Below, piece by piece: positions 25,954 through 34,415 of a stretch of 64,000 nucleotides of DNA. A program made the translations under genes and the position numbers. The DNA is from JANMDU01 sp043777675. GTDB taxonomy: Bacteria > Pseudomonadota > Gammaproteobacteria > Burkholderiales > Burkholderiaceae_C. The stretch covers positions 6,001 to 70,000 of the forward strand of contig JAYWHR010000009.1 in NCBI GenBank assembly GCA_043777675.1, given 5' to 3'. Below the pieces are notes generated by a model. That model was not told the origin of the DNA and ran no database searches. It saw only the letters and a program-made list of their open reading frames with translations. Within the stretch, counting starts at the first letter, position 1. Every line of letters begins with the position of its first letter.

Positions 25954-27960
25954 TTAAAAGCTATAGCGCGCCTTCAGCTTGAAGCTGCGCCCGGCTTCGG
26001 GGTACACATTTGTAGCGGCGCAAGCCGCATTGGTGATGCCCCAGCCAAACGTTTTGCGGTCTGTGAGATTGTCAACACCCGCGCTGAAATGCCAGAGAGC
26101 ATTCTTCATGGTGTAGTTGTATTGCACATCCAGCGTGGTGCGCGAAGGCTCTTTGAGCGTGCAGGCATTGTTCAGATCATTGCCTAAGATGGCTGAGCCT
26201 CTGTGATTGAAGGCCCACTCGACGCGCTGATCAGCATTAGCCTGCCAAGCTAAGCGTACTTGCGCACTGAGCTCGGGCACATGCGGCACATGCTTGCCGG
26301 CATACGCACCAGATGCAAACCGCGCTCGGATACTTTGCAAGCTCCCAGAGAGCGCCCAAGCGCGCGCCAGTTGAGTACGCCCTTCAAGCTCTAGGCCTGA
26401 TCGACGCACTGGATCGATATTGATATTAGAAAAAATACTGTTGTCGTAGATGATTTCATCTTGCGTTCTCTGCCGGAATACGCGCACGCCGAAACTGCTG
26501 TTTTTACCGCTTTGCCGCAACCCAAGCTCCATATCGCGAGCAAGCTGGGGCTTGAGCGGCGCGGGTAAGTTGCGGTTTTCATCCACATTGCCCACGCGAT
26601 AGCTGCGGCTGCTTCTCGCATACACATCCCAGCCCGCAGCGATGGTTTGGTTCACACCCAACTCCCACGCCTTGAGCGGATCGTTTTGCTGATAGCTCAT
26701 CAACCCAAAGGCCAAGGGATCGGTGAAATCTTTACGAACCCGCTCCGTGCGGGCTCCGAGTACAAGGCGCGTTTGCGAGGGCAGCAACGCATCCAACCGT
26801 GCAAACGTGGCGCGGCTTTTTTGCGTGGCTGTCTCGTCGCCACCTGCAAAGCCCGAATACAGAACATCTCGTTTGTAATTCCAAGACTGGCGATCCATGC
26901 CGAGTTGCGCTTGCACAGCCGTGCCCGCCCAATCACCGCTGTATTGCAGATGTGGTGAGATTTGGCTGCTGCTACTTTTGGTGGTGTCGGCTTGATCGCC
27001 ACCCGCGCCGTAATCAAAGAAAGCCTTGCCATCACGCTTTCTGTGCGCAACATCCAGAGAAGCGAGCCAGCCACCGATCTTGTATTGCACAGCCGCAGAC
27101 ACGCGATCTTCATTGAACGACGCAAAATTCAGCGGTGTGTTGGTTTGCTTCGGATTGATCTGTGAAGCGGCAATCGGTAATGCGCCGGGCAAGCGCGCGC
27201 CCTGCTTATCTTGAAACAACTCCATGCGCACTTTCAAACCTTGCCTGTTGGCGGCGAGCGCGCCGGCCTCCATACCGAGCGTCACGCTGTCCGTATGCAT
27301 CGCGCTGTTGTCGCGATAACCATCGCTCTTTAAGCTGCGCAGATGCGCATAGAGCCGCGCATTATCCATACCCACATTCAGGTTCGCACTCGCATCGCGC
27401 GTGCCGAAAGATTCCAAGCCCAATTGCACCGAGCCACTCAAGCCTTTGGTAGCGCTGCCTCGCGTGACGATATTGATCACCCCACCCGTTGCGCCCTCGC
27501 CCCAAGCCACCGATGCACCACCGCGAACGATCTCAATGCGCTCAATGCGATCCGCTGCAATGGCAGAAAGGCGCGCGCTGGCAATTTCGTTTTGCGAAAT
27601 CCGCACACCATCAATCACCACGACCATGTTGTTAGCCGCCGCTTCGCCAAAGCCACGGATATCCAAGCTGGCCTCGCGCCCGCCGAGCAAATCAGGCCGG
27701 CTCACGATGCCGCCTAAGCGGCGTATGGCTTCATTGGCATCCAATGCGCCAGAGCTTCGGATATCTTCGCCAAGGATCACGCTTGCACCTACAGGCACAG
27801 TTTGCAAAGCCTGCTCCATGCGGCTGGCCGAGATGATGACGGGTTTGAGTTCGGGAATGACTTGTTGGGTGTTTTGCGCCGTAGCGAAACCTACAAAAGA
27901 TACGCATGCAGCGGCGCAAGCCGACGCGATGCTGCGTTGAGCAAACAAAGAGTTTTTCAT
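25954..27960 (-). CDS. btuB: TonB-dependent vitamin B12 outer-membrane receptor BtuB
   Basis: A 668-residue receptor. The signal peptide ends near ATAQ, and a TonB-box-like region follows (PVIISASRMEQ). The plug domain has RPDLLGGREASLDIRGFGE and GGASVAWGEGATGGVINIVT; the beta-barrel ends in Phe (FKLKARYSF), the usual outer-membrane assembly signal. I start at the ATG at 27960. The frame is open for another 123 codons, but that stretch is the cobalamin riboswitch. An ATG at 27987 is a possible alternative. It heads the btuB-F-C-D cluster. Confidence 0.9.
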   Translation of the reverse strand: MKNSLFAQRSIASACAAACVSFVGFATAQNTQQVIPELKPVIISASRMEQALQTVPVGASVILGEDIRSSGALDANEAIRRLGGIVSRPDLLGGREASLDIRGFGEAAANNMVVVIDGVRISQNEIASARLSAIAADRIERIEIVRGGASVAWGEGATGGVINIVTRGSATKGLSGSVQLGLESFGTRDASANLNVGMDNARLYAHLRSLKSDGYRDNSAMHTDSVTLGMEAGALAANRQGLKVRMELFQDKQGARLPGALPIAASQINPKQTNTPLNFASFNEDRVSAAVQYKIGGWLASLDVAHRKRDGKAFFDYGAGGDQADTTKSSSSQISPHLQYSGDWAGTAVQAQLGMDRQSWNYKRDVLYSGFAGGDETATQKSRATFARLDALLPSQTRLVLGARTERVRKDFTDPLAFGLMSYQQNDPLKAWELGVNQTIAAGWDVYARSSRSYRVGNVDENRNLPAPLKPQLARDMELGLRQSGKNSSFGVRVFRQRTQDEIIYDNSIFSNINIDPVRRSGLELEGRTQLARAWALSGSLQSIRARFASGAYAGKHVPHVPELSAQVRLAWQANADQRVEWAFNHRGSAILGNDLNNACTLKEPSRTTLDVQYNYTMKNALWHFSAGVDNLTDRKTFGWGITNAACAATNVYPEAGRSFKLKARYSF

Positions 27961-27991
27961 AAAAAGGGAAAAGAACACAAGCATGTCCGGT

Positions 27992-28009
27992 GTCAGCTTC
28001 CCCGCTGAC
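27992..28009 (-). other. Hairpin in the btuB leader
   Basis: GTCAGC/GCTGAC with a GGGGAA loop, between the riboswitch and the btuB start. It could be the expression-platform hairpin that responds to the aptamer, either by termination or by hiding the translation start. It lacks an immediate T tract. Confidence 0.5.
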
Positions 28010-28059
28010 GTGGACGAATGTGACGCGCCCATCCTTGAAGGACAAGTGCATCGCCTTGT

Positions 28060-28282
28060 TGGCCGGTATCCGGGCTGATGGATTGCAACCTGCTGGGTCT
28101 TCCCATGCTCTTTCGAGCACAGTGACCTGATCTCAGCAAGCGGGCTGGCATCTTTCGATGCAAACCGTCCATTCACCGTTGCGGGGGCAGCGCGGGCTCG
28201 AATTTGCTCCATGGCTGGAGAGTTTTCTTCCGCTTCCCGTTGAACTGCGCCGCAGATTTGCCGCGCGAGCACCAACCTGACT
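28060..28282 (-). promoter_or_regulatory. Cobalamin (B12) riboswitch
   Basis: On the minus strand the order is GGTTGGTGCTCG, AACGGGAAGC, CTGCCCCCGCAACGGT, GCCAGCCCGC, and finally CAGCCCGGATACCGGCC. The CTGCCCCCGCAACGGT block and the GGATACCGGCC end are diagnostic of the adenosylcobalamin aptamer. It sits 100 nt upstream of btuB and should repress the btuBFCD cluster when B12 is plentiful. Confidence 0.95.
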
Positions 28283-28420
28283 ATTCTAAACCGTTGTCTA
28301 AATGTCACTGCAATGGCAAAACTGCTCACAGTCGCAGGCTAAAGCGCTTGCCCAAACAAGAAAACTTAACCTAAAATCAACAACTTACATCAGTTTCTGA
28401 TAGCAAATTCTTCAATACAA

Positions 28421-28687
28421 ATGGCCACCATGCAAATCGCTCCGGAAGCACTAGATGCACCAGATGCAGCCATGTCTGCGCAAATCGATGCCGTGATCGA
28501 GCGAACAGAGCGCCTGCTGCTGCGCCACGAGGAGCTCGCGCGAACCAACGCACTCATGCAAGAACAGCTCGATGCACTGAATCATGAGCGCGATATGCTC
28601 AAATCGCGTCTGGCCGCCGCACGCTCGCGCATTGATGCGCTGATCGAGCGCTTGCCCGAACAACCTGCCGAGCAATCCGCATCATGA
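28421..28687 (+). CDS. Small coiled-coil protein (TIGR02449/ZapB-like)
   Basis: An 88-residue protein that is almost all helix: VIERTERLLLRHEELARTNA, then a heptad pattern through LNHERDMLKSRLAAARSRID. This type is found just upstream of zapA in many proteobacteria and is thought to have a role in division. It overlaps zapA by ATGA, so the two are co-translated. Confidence 0.8.
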   Translation: MATMQIAPEALDAPDAAMSAQIDAVIERTERLLLRHEELARTNALMQEQLDALNHERDMLKSRLAAARSRIDALIERLPEQPAEQSAS

Positions 28688-29016
28688 AACAACTCGAAGT
28701 GCAAATCATGGGGCAAAGTTATTTGCTGGCCGCGCCCGAAGGCGGCGAGCAGCGCTTGCTCACGGCTGTAGAGAAGGTCGACACCGCCATGTGCCGTATC
28801 CGCGATGCCGGCAAGGTCAAAGCGCGTGATCGTATTGCCGTGTTGGCTGCGCTTAACTTAGCGTTTGAAACCGATCCATCGAATGCTGCCGTGATGAGCG
28901 CTCCAGCGCCTTCGGCTACATCGCCTGCCAGCAACTACGGGCCTGACGCACGCTTGGCTGCCCTGATGGCAAAGCTTGATCAATCTTTGCTCACCAGCGA
29001 CGGGCGCCTGCTTTAA
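28684..29016 (+). CDS. zapA: Cell division protein ZapA
   Basis: A 110-residue FtsZ-ring stabiliser. KQLEVQIMGQSYLLAAPEG is the beta-rich N-terminal domain, followed by the conserved RIRDAGKVKARDRIAVLAAL helix. The C-terminal coiled coil has an Ala/Ser/Pro-rich interruption (about 76-90). Unlike in gammaproteobacteria, no 6S RNA gene follows it; that gene is at 1989-2167. Confidence 0.88.
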   Translation: MKQLEVQIMGQSYLLAAPEGGEQRLLTAVEKVDTAMCRIRDAGKVKARDRIAVLAALNLAFETDPSNAAVMSAPAPSATSPASNYGPDARLAALMAKLDQSLLTSDGRLL

Positions 29017-29053
29017 ATTTGTTGCTTAGCTTTCGAGCCCAGCGAACGCCAAT

Positions 29054-30079
29054 CTAAGGCACTTCAAATTTGAGCGCGTGTCCACTCAGGCCCTTTTCAC
29101 GCACGACGAAGCCCTGCGCCACCTTGATACGAATTTGATGCCCACGCGTGGTGCAAGCGGCAATTTGATCAAGTAACTCATTGATCTGCGCCTCCGAGCC
29201 CATCGCGCTGTGTTGCGTTTTCAGCCAATATCGCAAATAGTTGGCCTGCTGCATTCGCGGTAATGCTTGCATCGCTTTGATCTGCGGTGGTATGCCCACA
29301 ATCGCTACCAAATCCATAGCACTCTGCGCAAGTAATTCGCCGGCTTGGGCCATATTTCTTGCTGAACGCGCAAAAGTTTCGCGGTATTGCGGGAACACTT
29401 GTGCGAGAGCCGGCAAGAGCTGCGCACGAATGCGATTGCGCGTGAAATCTTGCGCTTGATTTGTTGGATCTTCTACCCAACCTTGCCCCAGATTTGCACT
29501 TCCGGGCTCGCGTGCAGACAAGCCGCGCTGCGCCAACCAAGCGCGAATCTGCTGCGATCCCATGAAATGCTTGGGCTCAAGAAAAGGCCGCGCCCACTGC
29601 ACGCCATACCGCTCAAACCGAGCCGCCATCCCCGCCAGCCCATCCACCCCCGCGCCTCGCGAAAGCGCGAGCAGCAAAGTTTCAACCTGATCATCGGCGT
29701 GCTGTGCGAGCAACACTGTCGGCACATCCACTCCTAATTCAATAGCGCTCTGCGCATATTCTATGCCGGCAACTGGGCTATTTTTCTTTAAAACATACTC
29801 AGAAATAGCAGTGTAGCGCGCTTTGCGCGCCGCATCTTCCGGGCTCTGCCCCGTCGCCGCCTTCGCGTTCACCTTCAACACCGTGATTGGCACGCCGCGC
29901 CCAGAGCAAAACGCCTCACAGTGCGCAGCAAAATCATCTGCCGCGGCCTGCAACCCATGATGCACATGCACCGCGCTCACCTTGCCCGGAGCAGCATCCA
30001 GCGCCATCAAGAGCAAAGCGGTCGAGTCAGCTCCGCCGCTATAGGCCACCAGAATTGGTGACTTGATTTTTTCAATCAT
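29054..30079 (-). CDS. tilS: tRNA(Ile)-lysidine synthase TilS
   Basis: A 341-residue ATP-dependent enzyme that converts C34 of the CAU-anticodon isoleucine tRNA to lysidine. The PP-loop SGGADS is at residues 14-19, and HHGLQ, LAQHADDQVETLLL and RPFLE follow as in the family. It contains two dispersed-repeat segments: about residues 95-116 (SPVAGIEYAQSAIELGV), inserted just before the LLAQHADDQ motif, and about 241-259 (AGELLAQSAMDLVAI) in the C-terminal domain. The enzyme is essential, so both insertions must be tolerated. Confidence 0.92.
   Translation of the reverse strand: MIEKIKSPILVAYSGGADSTALLLMALDAAPGKVSAVHVHHGLQAAADDFAAHCEAFCSGRGVPITVLKVNAKAATGQSPEDAARKARYTAISEYVLKKNSPVAGIEYAQSAIELGVDVPTVLLAQHADDQVETLLLALSRGAGVDGLAGMAARFERYGVQWARPFLEPKHFMGSQQIRAWLAQRGLSAREPGSANLGQGWVEDPTNQAQDFTRNRIRAQLLPALAQVFPQYRETFARSARNMAQAGELLAQSAMDLVAIVGIPPQIKAMQALPRMQQANYLRYWLKTQHSAMGSEAQINELLDQIAACTTRGHQIRIKVAQGFVVREKGLSGHALKFEVP
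29302..29359 (+). repeat. Dispersed repeat R10, inside tilS (C-terminal part)
   Basis: CGCTACCAAATCCATAGCAC, then TCTGCGCAAGTAATTCGCCGG and a GGCCATATTT tail. tilS is on the opposite strand and reads the complement (AGELLAQSAMDLVAI). Confidence 0.75.
29731..29794 (+). repeat. Dispersed repeat R11, inside tilS (N-terminal part)
   Basis: CTCCTAATTCAATAGCGCTC, then TGCGCATATTCTATGCCGGC and a GGGCTATTTTTCTTT tail: one of the best-preserved copies. tilS reads the complement (VAGIEYAQSAIELGV). Confidence 0.85.
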
Positions 30080-30093
30080 TGGTAGATGAACAA

Positions 30094-30300
30094 TTAGATT
30101 TGAGCCGCGACAGGCTTGCCATTGATGGCGGTAATCACACGTAGAATTTTCTGCCTTTCGGGTGGCAGTGTGCGCATGTATTCCTGACGCAGCGCTTCAA
30201 GTTCATCAAAGCGCTCTTCTATCGGGCGAGTCTTCCAATAAGCAGCATCGTGCTTTGATTTTGGAATTTGATCCTCGGGAGGAGAATAATCGCCGAGCAT
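30094..30300 (-). CDS. Hypothetical 68-residue protein
   Basis: A small polar protein, MLGDYSPPEDQIPKSKHDAA at the start, with WKTRPIEERFDELEALRQEY in the middle. The ERxxELExLRQxY pattern resembles short proteins that accompany nucleotidyltransferase-type toxins, but no such partner is adjacent, so no function is assigned. It sits between accA and tilS on the same strand with small gaps, suggesting one transcript. I use the ATG at 30300; the open frame runs back to 30354 inside accA. Confidence 0.6.
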   Translation of the reverse strand: MLGDYSPPEDQIPKSKHDAAYWKTRPIEERFDELEALRQEYMRTLPPERQKILRVITAINGKPVAAQI

Positions 30301-30313
30301 GATGAATGGCCAA

Positions 30314-31294
30314 TCACGCTTTCGCGTCAGCCTTCGTATCTGTGAACTTGCCAAAGCCTTGCAGCTTGTCGTAGCGCTTGTCCAGCAGCTCTTTCACTTT
30401 CAGATCGGCCACTTGGCGGTAAGCATCGGTCAAGGCGCGCTTCAAAAATGCTGCCGCTTGCTTGTGATCCCGATGCGCGCCACCTACGGGCTCGCTCACG
30501 ATTTTGTCGATCAAGCCCAGCGCCTTCAAGCGATGCGCTGTGATGCCCATGGCTTCGGCGGCATCTTGTGCGCGATCTGATGTTTTCCACAAAATGCCCG
30601 CGCAGCCCTCGGGCGAGATCACCGAATAGACCGAATATTGCATCATGAGCACTTGATCGGCCACCGCAATTGCGAGCGCGCCGCCAGAGCCGCCCTCGCC
30701 AATGATGGTGGAGATGATCGGCACTTCCAATTGCGCCATCTCAAAAATATTGCGCCCGATCGCTTCACTCTGGCCGCGCTCTTCGGCATCGATGCCAGGG
30801 AATGCGCCAGGCGTATCCACCAATGTAAACACGGGCAGCTTGAATTTCTCCGCCGTCTTCATCAAGCGCAGCGCCTTGCGATAGCCCTCAGGCCGCGCCA
30901 TGCCAAAGTTGCGCAAGCTGCGCTCCTTCACATCGCGCCCTTTTTGATGCCCAAGCACCACACAGGCATGTCCGTTAAACCGCGCCAAGCCGCCCATGAT
31001 GGATTGATCATCGGCAAAATGCCTGTCGCCATGCATCTCCACGAAATCAGTGAATATCTCGTTCACGTAATCCATGGTGTAAGGCCGCTCAGTATGCCGC
31101 GCGATCTTGGTAATTTGCCAAGGCGATAGTTGGCTGTAAATGTCTTTGGTGAGCTGCTGACTCTTCTTGGCGAGGTTATCGATCTCTTCGCTGATATCTA
31201 CAGCGCTCTCGCCCTGCACGTAGCGCAGCTCATCAATCTTGCCTTCCAGCTCAGCAATCGGATGCTCAAAATCTAAAAATACGCGTTTGCCCAA
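30314..31294 (-). CDS. accA: Acetyl-CoA carboxylase carboxyltransferase subunit alpha
   Basis: A 326-residue subunit of the carboxyltransferase that makes malonyl-CoA for fatty acid synthesis. FLDFEHPIAELEGKIDELR at the N-terminus and the crotonase-fold segments GGLARFNGHACVVLGHQKGR and LVDTPGAFPGIDAEERGQSE are diagnostic. I start at the TTG at 31294, because AAGGAG stands six nt upstream and this gives the family length. The open frame to 31351 adds an unrelated basic stretch. Confidence 0.95.
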   Translation of the reverse strand: MGKRVFLDFEHPIAELEGKIDELRYVQGESAVDISEEIDNLAKKSQQLTKDIYSQLSPWQITKIARHTERPYTMDYVNEIFTDFVEMHGDRHFADDQSIMGGLARFNGHACVVLGHQKGRDVKERSLRNFGMARPEGYRKALRLMKTAEKFKLPVFTLVDTPGAFPGIDAEERGQSEAIGRNIFEMAQLEVPIISTIIGEGGSGGALAIAVADQVLMMQYSVYSVISPEGCAGILWKTSDRAQDAAEAMGITAHRLKALGLIDKIVSEPVGGAHRDHKQAAAFLKRALTDAYRQVADLKVKELLDKRYDKLQGFGKFTDTKADAKA

Positions 31295-31417
31295 CTTAGT
31301 CTCCTTCACATTGAACGCTCGCCGCACTTTGCGCAAGCAAGCGCCTGTCAATCAAATTTGAGTGTAAACCGGTTTCACTCGTTTTGATAGACGTGAACTG
31401 TGCATTCCATCAGTAGA

Positions 31418-31618
31418 ATGGATTCGCAGGCGCAAGATGGCATCGGCTTACCGCCCTTCAATGCTCCCAACGAAGGCAAGCAACTCGCCAAGCTCGCCAA
31501 ATCCGTCATAGAAAACATGGGCTTGCCCTTGAGCCACATCCCTGCCGCTGCAGCGGTTGTCCTACAGCTGAGTTCATCAATCTCTGACAGCCAATTGAGC
31601 CTGTTTATGGCTCAATAA
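31418..31618 (+). CDS. Hypothetical small protein
   Basis: A 66-residue product (MDSQAQDGIGLPPFNAPNEG...) ending six nt before the transglutaminase gene. No family is recognised and no clear ribosome-binding site is visible. It is kept because composition and position, divergent from accA and leading into the next gene, are plausible. A GTG at 31400 is an alternative start. Confidence 0.4.
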   Translation: MDSQAQDGIGLPPFNAPNEGKQLAKLAKSVIENMGLPLSHIPAAAAVVLQLSSSISDSQLSLFMAQ

Positions 31619-31624
31619 ACGACC

Positions 31625-32575
31625 ATGTTGACTTCTTTTGCGACACTCACGCCACTCACGCCAGTAACACCTTCACACAAAAGTGTTTACTCGTCACCGC
31701 AGCCTACTGAACTGGCGGCTACTCCCAGCTTCTTATATAAATATCGCGTTATTCAACCAGCGGTTCCGCTCGTTCAAACCTTCGATATCGATGCAAGCTT
31801 TAAATACGAAGTTGGCGGCATGGCGGATTTCATCTTTCAAATCCATGTCCACGATGGCATGGATCAACAGATTCTGAGCGAATCGTTGGTCTCAACGCCT
31901 GAGATTGAAAGGCGAATTTCTATAGACCGCACCTTTGGGCATCGGATGTTGCGCATGCAGGCGCAATCTGGCCCGGTTGACTTACATTACCGAGCTCGCG
32001 TCAAGCGCACGACGCAGCCGTTGGATTTGAACGCACGCGAAATGCCAATTGACGAGTTACCAGACGAGATTTTGCATGACCTCTACCCAACGCGATTTTG
32101 CGAATCTGACGAATTGAGCAAAATTGCGCAAGAGATGTTTGGGCAGTTGCCAAAAGGCCTATCCCGGGTACAGGCCATCACAGACTGGATTCACAACAAC
32201 ATTGCCTACCAAATCGGCACCTCCCATGCCATGACCACGGCGCGCGATACGCTCGCCAATCGCACTGGGGTTTGCCGAGACTTTGCGCATCTTGGCGTGA
32301 CGTTCTGTCGCGCCTTAAATATTCCTGCGCGATTTGTCGTGGGCTACGCATGGTTTGAAGATCCACCCCCTGATTTTCATGCGGTGTTTGAAGCCTATCT
32401 GGGTGGGCGCTGGGTGATGTTTGACCCTACATATATGTCGCCCATAGACAATTTAGTGCGCATCGCCACTGGCAGCGATGCCAAAGATGTCGCCTTCGCC
32501 ACCATCTATGGCCCCGCGACAATGACTTTTATGGCACCATTTCTGACGCAAGTTGGTCTCCCAGAAGTTTCTTGA
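31625..32575 (+). CDS. Transglutaminase-like cysteine protease-fold protein
   Basis: A 316-residue protein. An N-terminal beta-rich domain (about 50-150) is followed by a transglutaminase core. The triad is visible: Cys in TGVCRDFAHLGVTFCRAL (about residue 217), His in DFHAVFEAYLGG (about 255) and Asp in WVMFDPTYM (about 270). Such bacterial proteins act as proteases or amidases on unknown targets. The first 45 residues are Thr/Pro/Ser-rich with no signal peptide, so the true start may lie further in. Confidence 0.82.
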   Translation: MLTSFATLTPLTPVTPSHKSVYSSPQPTELAATPSFLYKYRVIQPAVPLVQTFDIDASFKYEVGGMADFIFQIHVHDGMDQQILSESLVSTPEIERRISIDRTFGHRMLRMQAQSGPVDLHYRARVKRTTQPLDLNAREMPIDELPDEILHDLYPTRFCESDELSKIAQEMFGQLPKGLSRVQAITDWIHNNIAYQIGTSHAMTTARDTLANRTGVCRDFAHLGVTFCRALNIPARFVVGYAWFEDPPPDFHAVFEAYLGGRWVMFDPTYMSPIDNLVRIATGSDAKDVAFATIYGPATMTFMAPFLTQVGLPEVS

Positions 32576-34066
32576 ATGGCTCCAGTTGGTAAGACAATAG
32601 CGGCCATGACATCTCCAACGTATGAACTGATCAATCAATTACGTATTCAGCTTGGTGTGGCCTATGTGCTCACTGCTGACACGCCCGATGCTTTAGCCGC
32701 TTACGAGAAAGATTGGCGAGGCCGTGAGCGTGGGCGCGCGCTTTGCGTAGTGCGACCTGGCTGTGCAACAGAAGTTGTGGCTATCGTGCGGGCGTGCGCG
32801 CAGGCTCGCTCGCAAGGCTTGAAGGTAAGTATCGTGCCGCAGGGCGGCAACACGGGACTGGTGATGGGCTCAACACCGGATGATTCTGGTTTGCAGGTCG
32901 TGCTGAGCCTGCAGCGGATGAATCGTGTGCGCGGCTTGGATGCGGCGAACTTAACGATCACAGTAGAAGCGGGTTGCATTCTGCAAAACGTGCAACAAGC
33001 GGCGCGAGACGCAGGTTTTTTGTTTCCGCTTTCGCTGGCGGCAGAAGGCAGCTGCACCATTGGCGGCAATCTAGGCACGAATGCTGGCGGCACACAGGTG
33101 CTGCGCTTTGGCAATACTCGCGATCTGTGTTTGGGGCTAGAAGTCGTTACCGCGCAAGGCGAGCTGCTGGCAAGTTTGACGGGGCTTCGCAAAGACAACA
33201 CTGGCTACGATTTGCGCCATCTGATGATTGGTAGCGAAGGCACGCTCGGCGTCATCACCGCAGCTACGATGAAGCTCGTGCCTTTGCCCGCTGCTAGCCT
33301 CACAGCTTGGGCGGCTCTGCCAAGTTTGCAGGCGGCTTCAGATTTACTCGGCTTGGCGCAAAAGAAATTGGCCAGCAGCCTCACGGGCTTTGAAGTCATG
33401 GGGCAGTTTGCTCTGTCTCTTGTGGTGAAACACTTTCCTCAGCAAAAAATGCCGCTGTGGCCGGGCAGCAGCCAAGATGCACCCTACTGCGTGGTGCTGG
33501 AATTGTCTGATGCTGAAAACGAGCAACACGCCCGCGCCATGCTCGAAGCACTGATGGAGAACGCTTTGGAGCTGGAGATCATCAGTGATGCCGTGATCTC
33601 AGAAAACATCGCACAGGCCAAAGCGCTGTGGCATATCCGCGAAAGCATTCCGCTGGCGCAGGCGCAAGAAGGGCTCAATATCAAGCATGATATTTCTTTA
33701 CCTGTTTCGCGCATTGCAGCCTTTTGCGATACGACGGATGCGCTTTTGCGCGAAGCGGTTGCTGGCGTGCGACTAGTCAACTTCGGTCATTTGGGTGATG
33801 GTAATTTGCATTACAACGTGCAATGCACTGAAGGCGGTAATGTGCAAAATTTCTTGCGCGATCACGAGGCGCAGATCAACAAAATCGTCTATGACAGCGT
33901 GATTAAGCACGGCGGCAGCATCAGTGCCGAGCATGGGGTGGGTAGCTTGAAGCGCGATGAATTAGTGCACTACAAATCTGCTGTGGCGCTTTCGATGATG
34001 CGCAGCATTAAATTGGCGCTGGATCCGCAGGGGCTACTTAATCCGGGGCGTGTGGTTTCTGTTTAG
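32576..34066 (+). CDS. FAD-linked D-2-hydroxyacid dehydrogenase (GlcD/D2HGDH family)
   Basis: A 496-residue flavoprotein. The PCMH-type FAD domain has VPQGGNTGLVMGSTPD and SCTIGGNLGTNAGG. The C-terminal cap has VNFGHLGDGNLHYNV, with the metal/substrate histidines, and ISAEHGVGSLKRDEL. Family enzymes oxidise D-lactate, D-2-hydroxyglutarate or glycolate and pass electrons to the respiratory chain or an ETF; the substrate cannot be told here. The ATG at 32576 directly follows the preceding stop. The ATG at 32606 (MTSPTYEL) fits relatives slightly better. Confidence 0.85.
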   Translation: MAPVGKTIAAMTSPTYELINQLRIQLGVAYVLTADTPDALAAYEKDWRGRERGRALCVVRPGCATEVVAIVRACAQARSQGLKVSIVPQGGNTGLVMGSTPDDSGLQVVLSLQRMNRVRGLDAANLTITVEAGCILQNVQQAARDAGFLFPLSLAAEGSCTIGGNLGTNAGGTQVLRFGNTRDLCLGLEVVTAQGELLASLTGLRKDNTGYDLRHLMIGSEGTLGVITAATMKLVPLPAASLTAWAALPSLQAASDLLGLAQKKLASSLTGFEVMGQFALSLVVKHFPQQKMPLWPGSSQDAPYCVVLELSDAENEQHARAMLEALMENALELEIISDAVISENIAQAKALWHIRESIPLAQAQEGLNIKHDISLPVSRIAAFCDTTDALLREAVAGVRLVNFGHLGDGNLHYNVQCTEGGNVQNFLRDHEAQINKIVYDSVIKHGGSISAEHGVGSLKRDELVHYKSAVALSMMRSIKLALDPQGLLNPGRVVSV

Positions 34067-34415
34067 GCTGTTTTCTGTTGCGAGGTTTGTGTGTGGAGAG
34101 ATCGCACTACCTGTGCGTTTTGCTCCGTGTCCCCCGGCGGCGATTGGACTTAATTTTCTCCGGTACATTTGTTTCGCCGCCTTCTCCTTTTACCTACGCA
34201 AAACGCACAGGTAGCGCGATCCTGCGAGCAGGATGGCACTCCAACCGGTGATGTACAAACCGTTATTTGCAGCCATTGGCGTGGCGTACCCACCGCAGCA
34301 AAATAAAGGAGGAGACGGCGAAGCCGGCGGGGGACATTTGCGGAGGTGGGTGCGCCGCGGCAATGGTGGGTTCAGAAAAAACCTATGCGTCAAACAACCC
34401 GGCGTGCGAAAAAAA
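34067..34415. other. Non-coding stretch of nested inverted repeats
   Basis: About 350 bp between convergent genes without a plausible frame. It holds the 23-nt inverted repeat of the next entry. A second, weaker set is GGCGTACCCACC near 34287 against GGTGGGTGCGCC near 34346. GC-rich segments resemble one another in inverted order (CCCCCGGCGGCG, GCCGGCGGGGG). Confidence 0.6.
34100..34221. repeat. Inverted-repeat element, 23-nt arms
   Basis: GATCGCACTACCTGTGCG... (34100-34122) is matched in reverse complement by 34199-34221 with a single mismatch. The 76-bp core is GC-rich on the left and pyrimidine-rich on the right. It could be a small non-autonomous mobile element or a bidirectional terminator for the convergent genes. 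Confidence 0.6.

Noticed and set aside
27961..28329. N-terminal extension of BtuB upstream of 27960
   Set aside because: The open frame crosses the cobalamin riboswitch, and the translated sequence is not signal-like.
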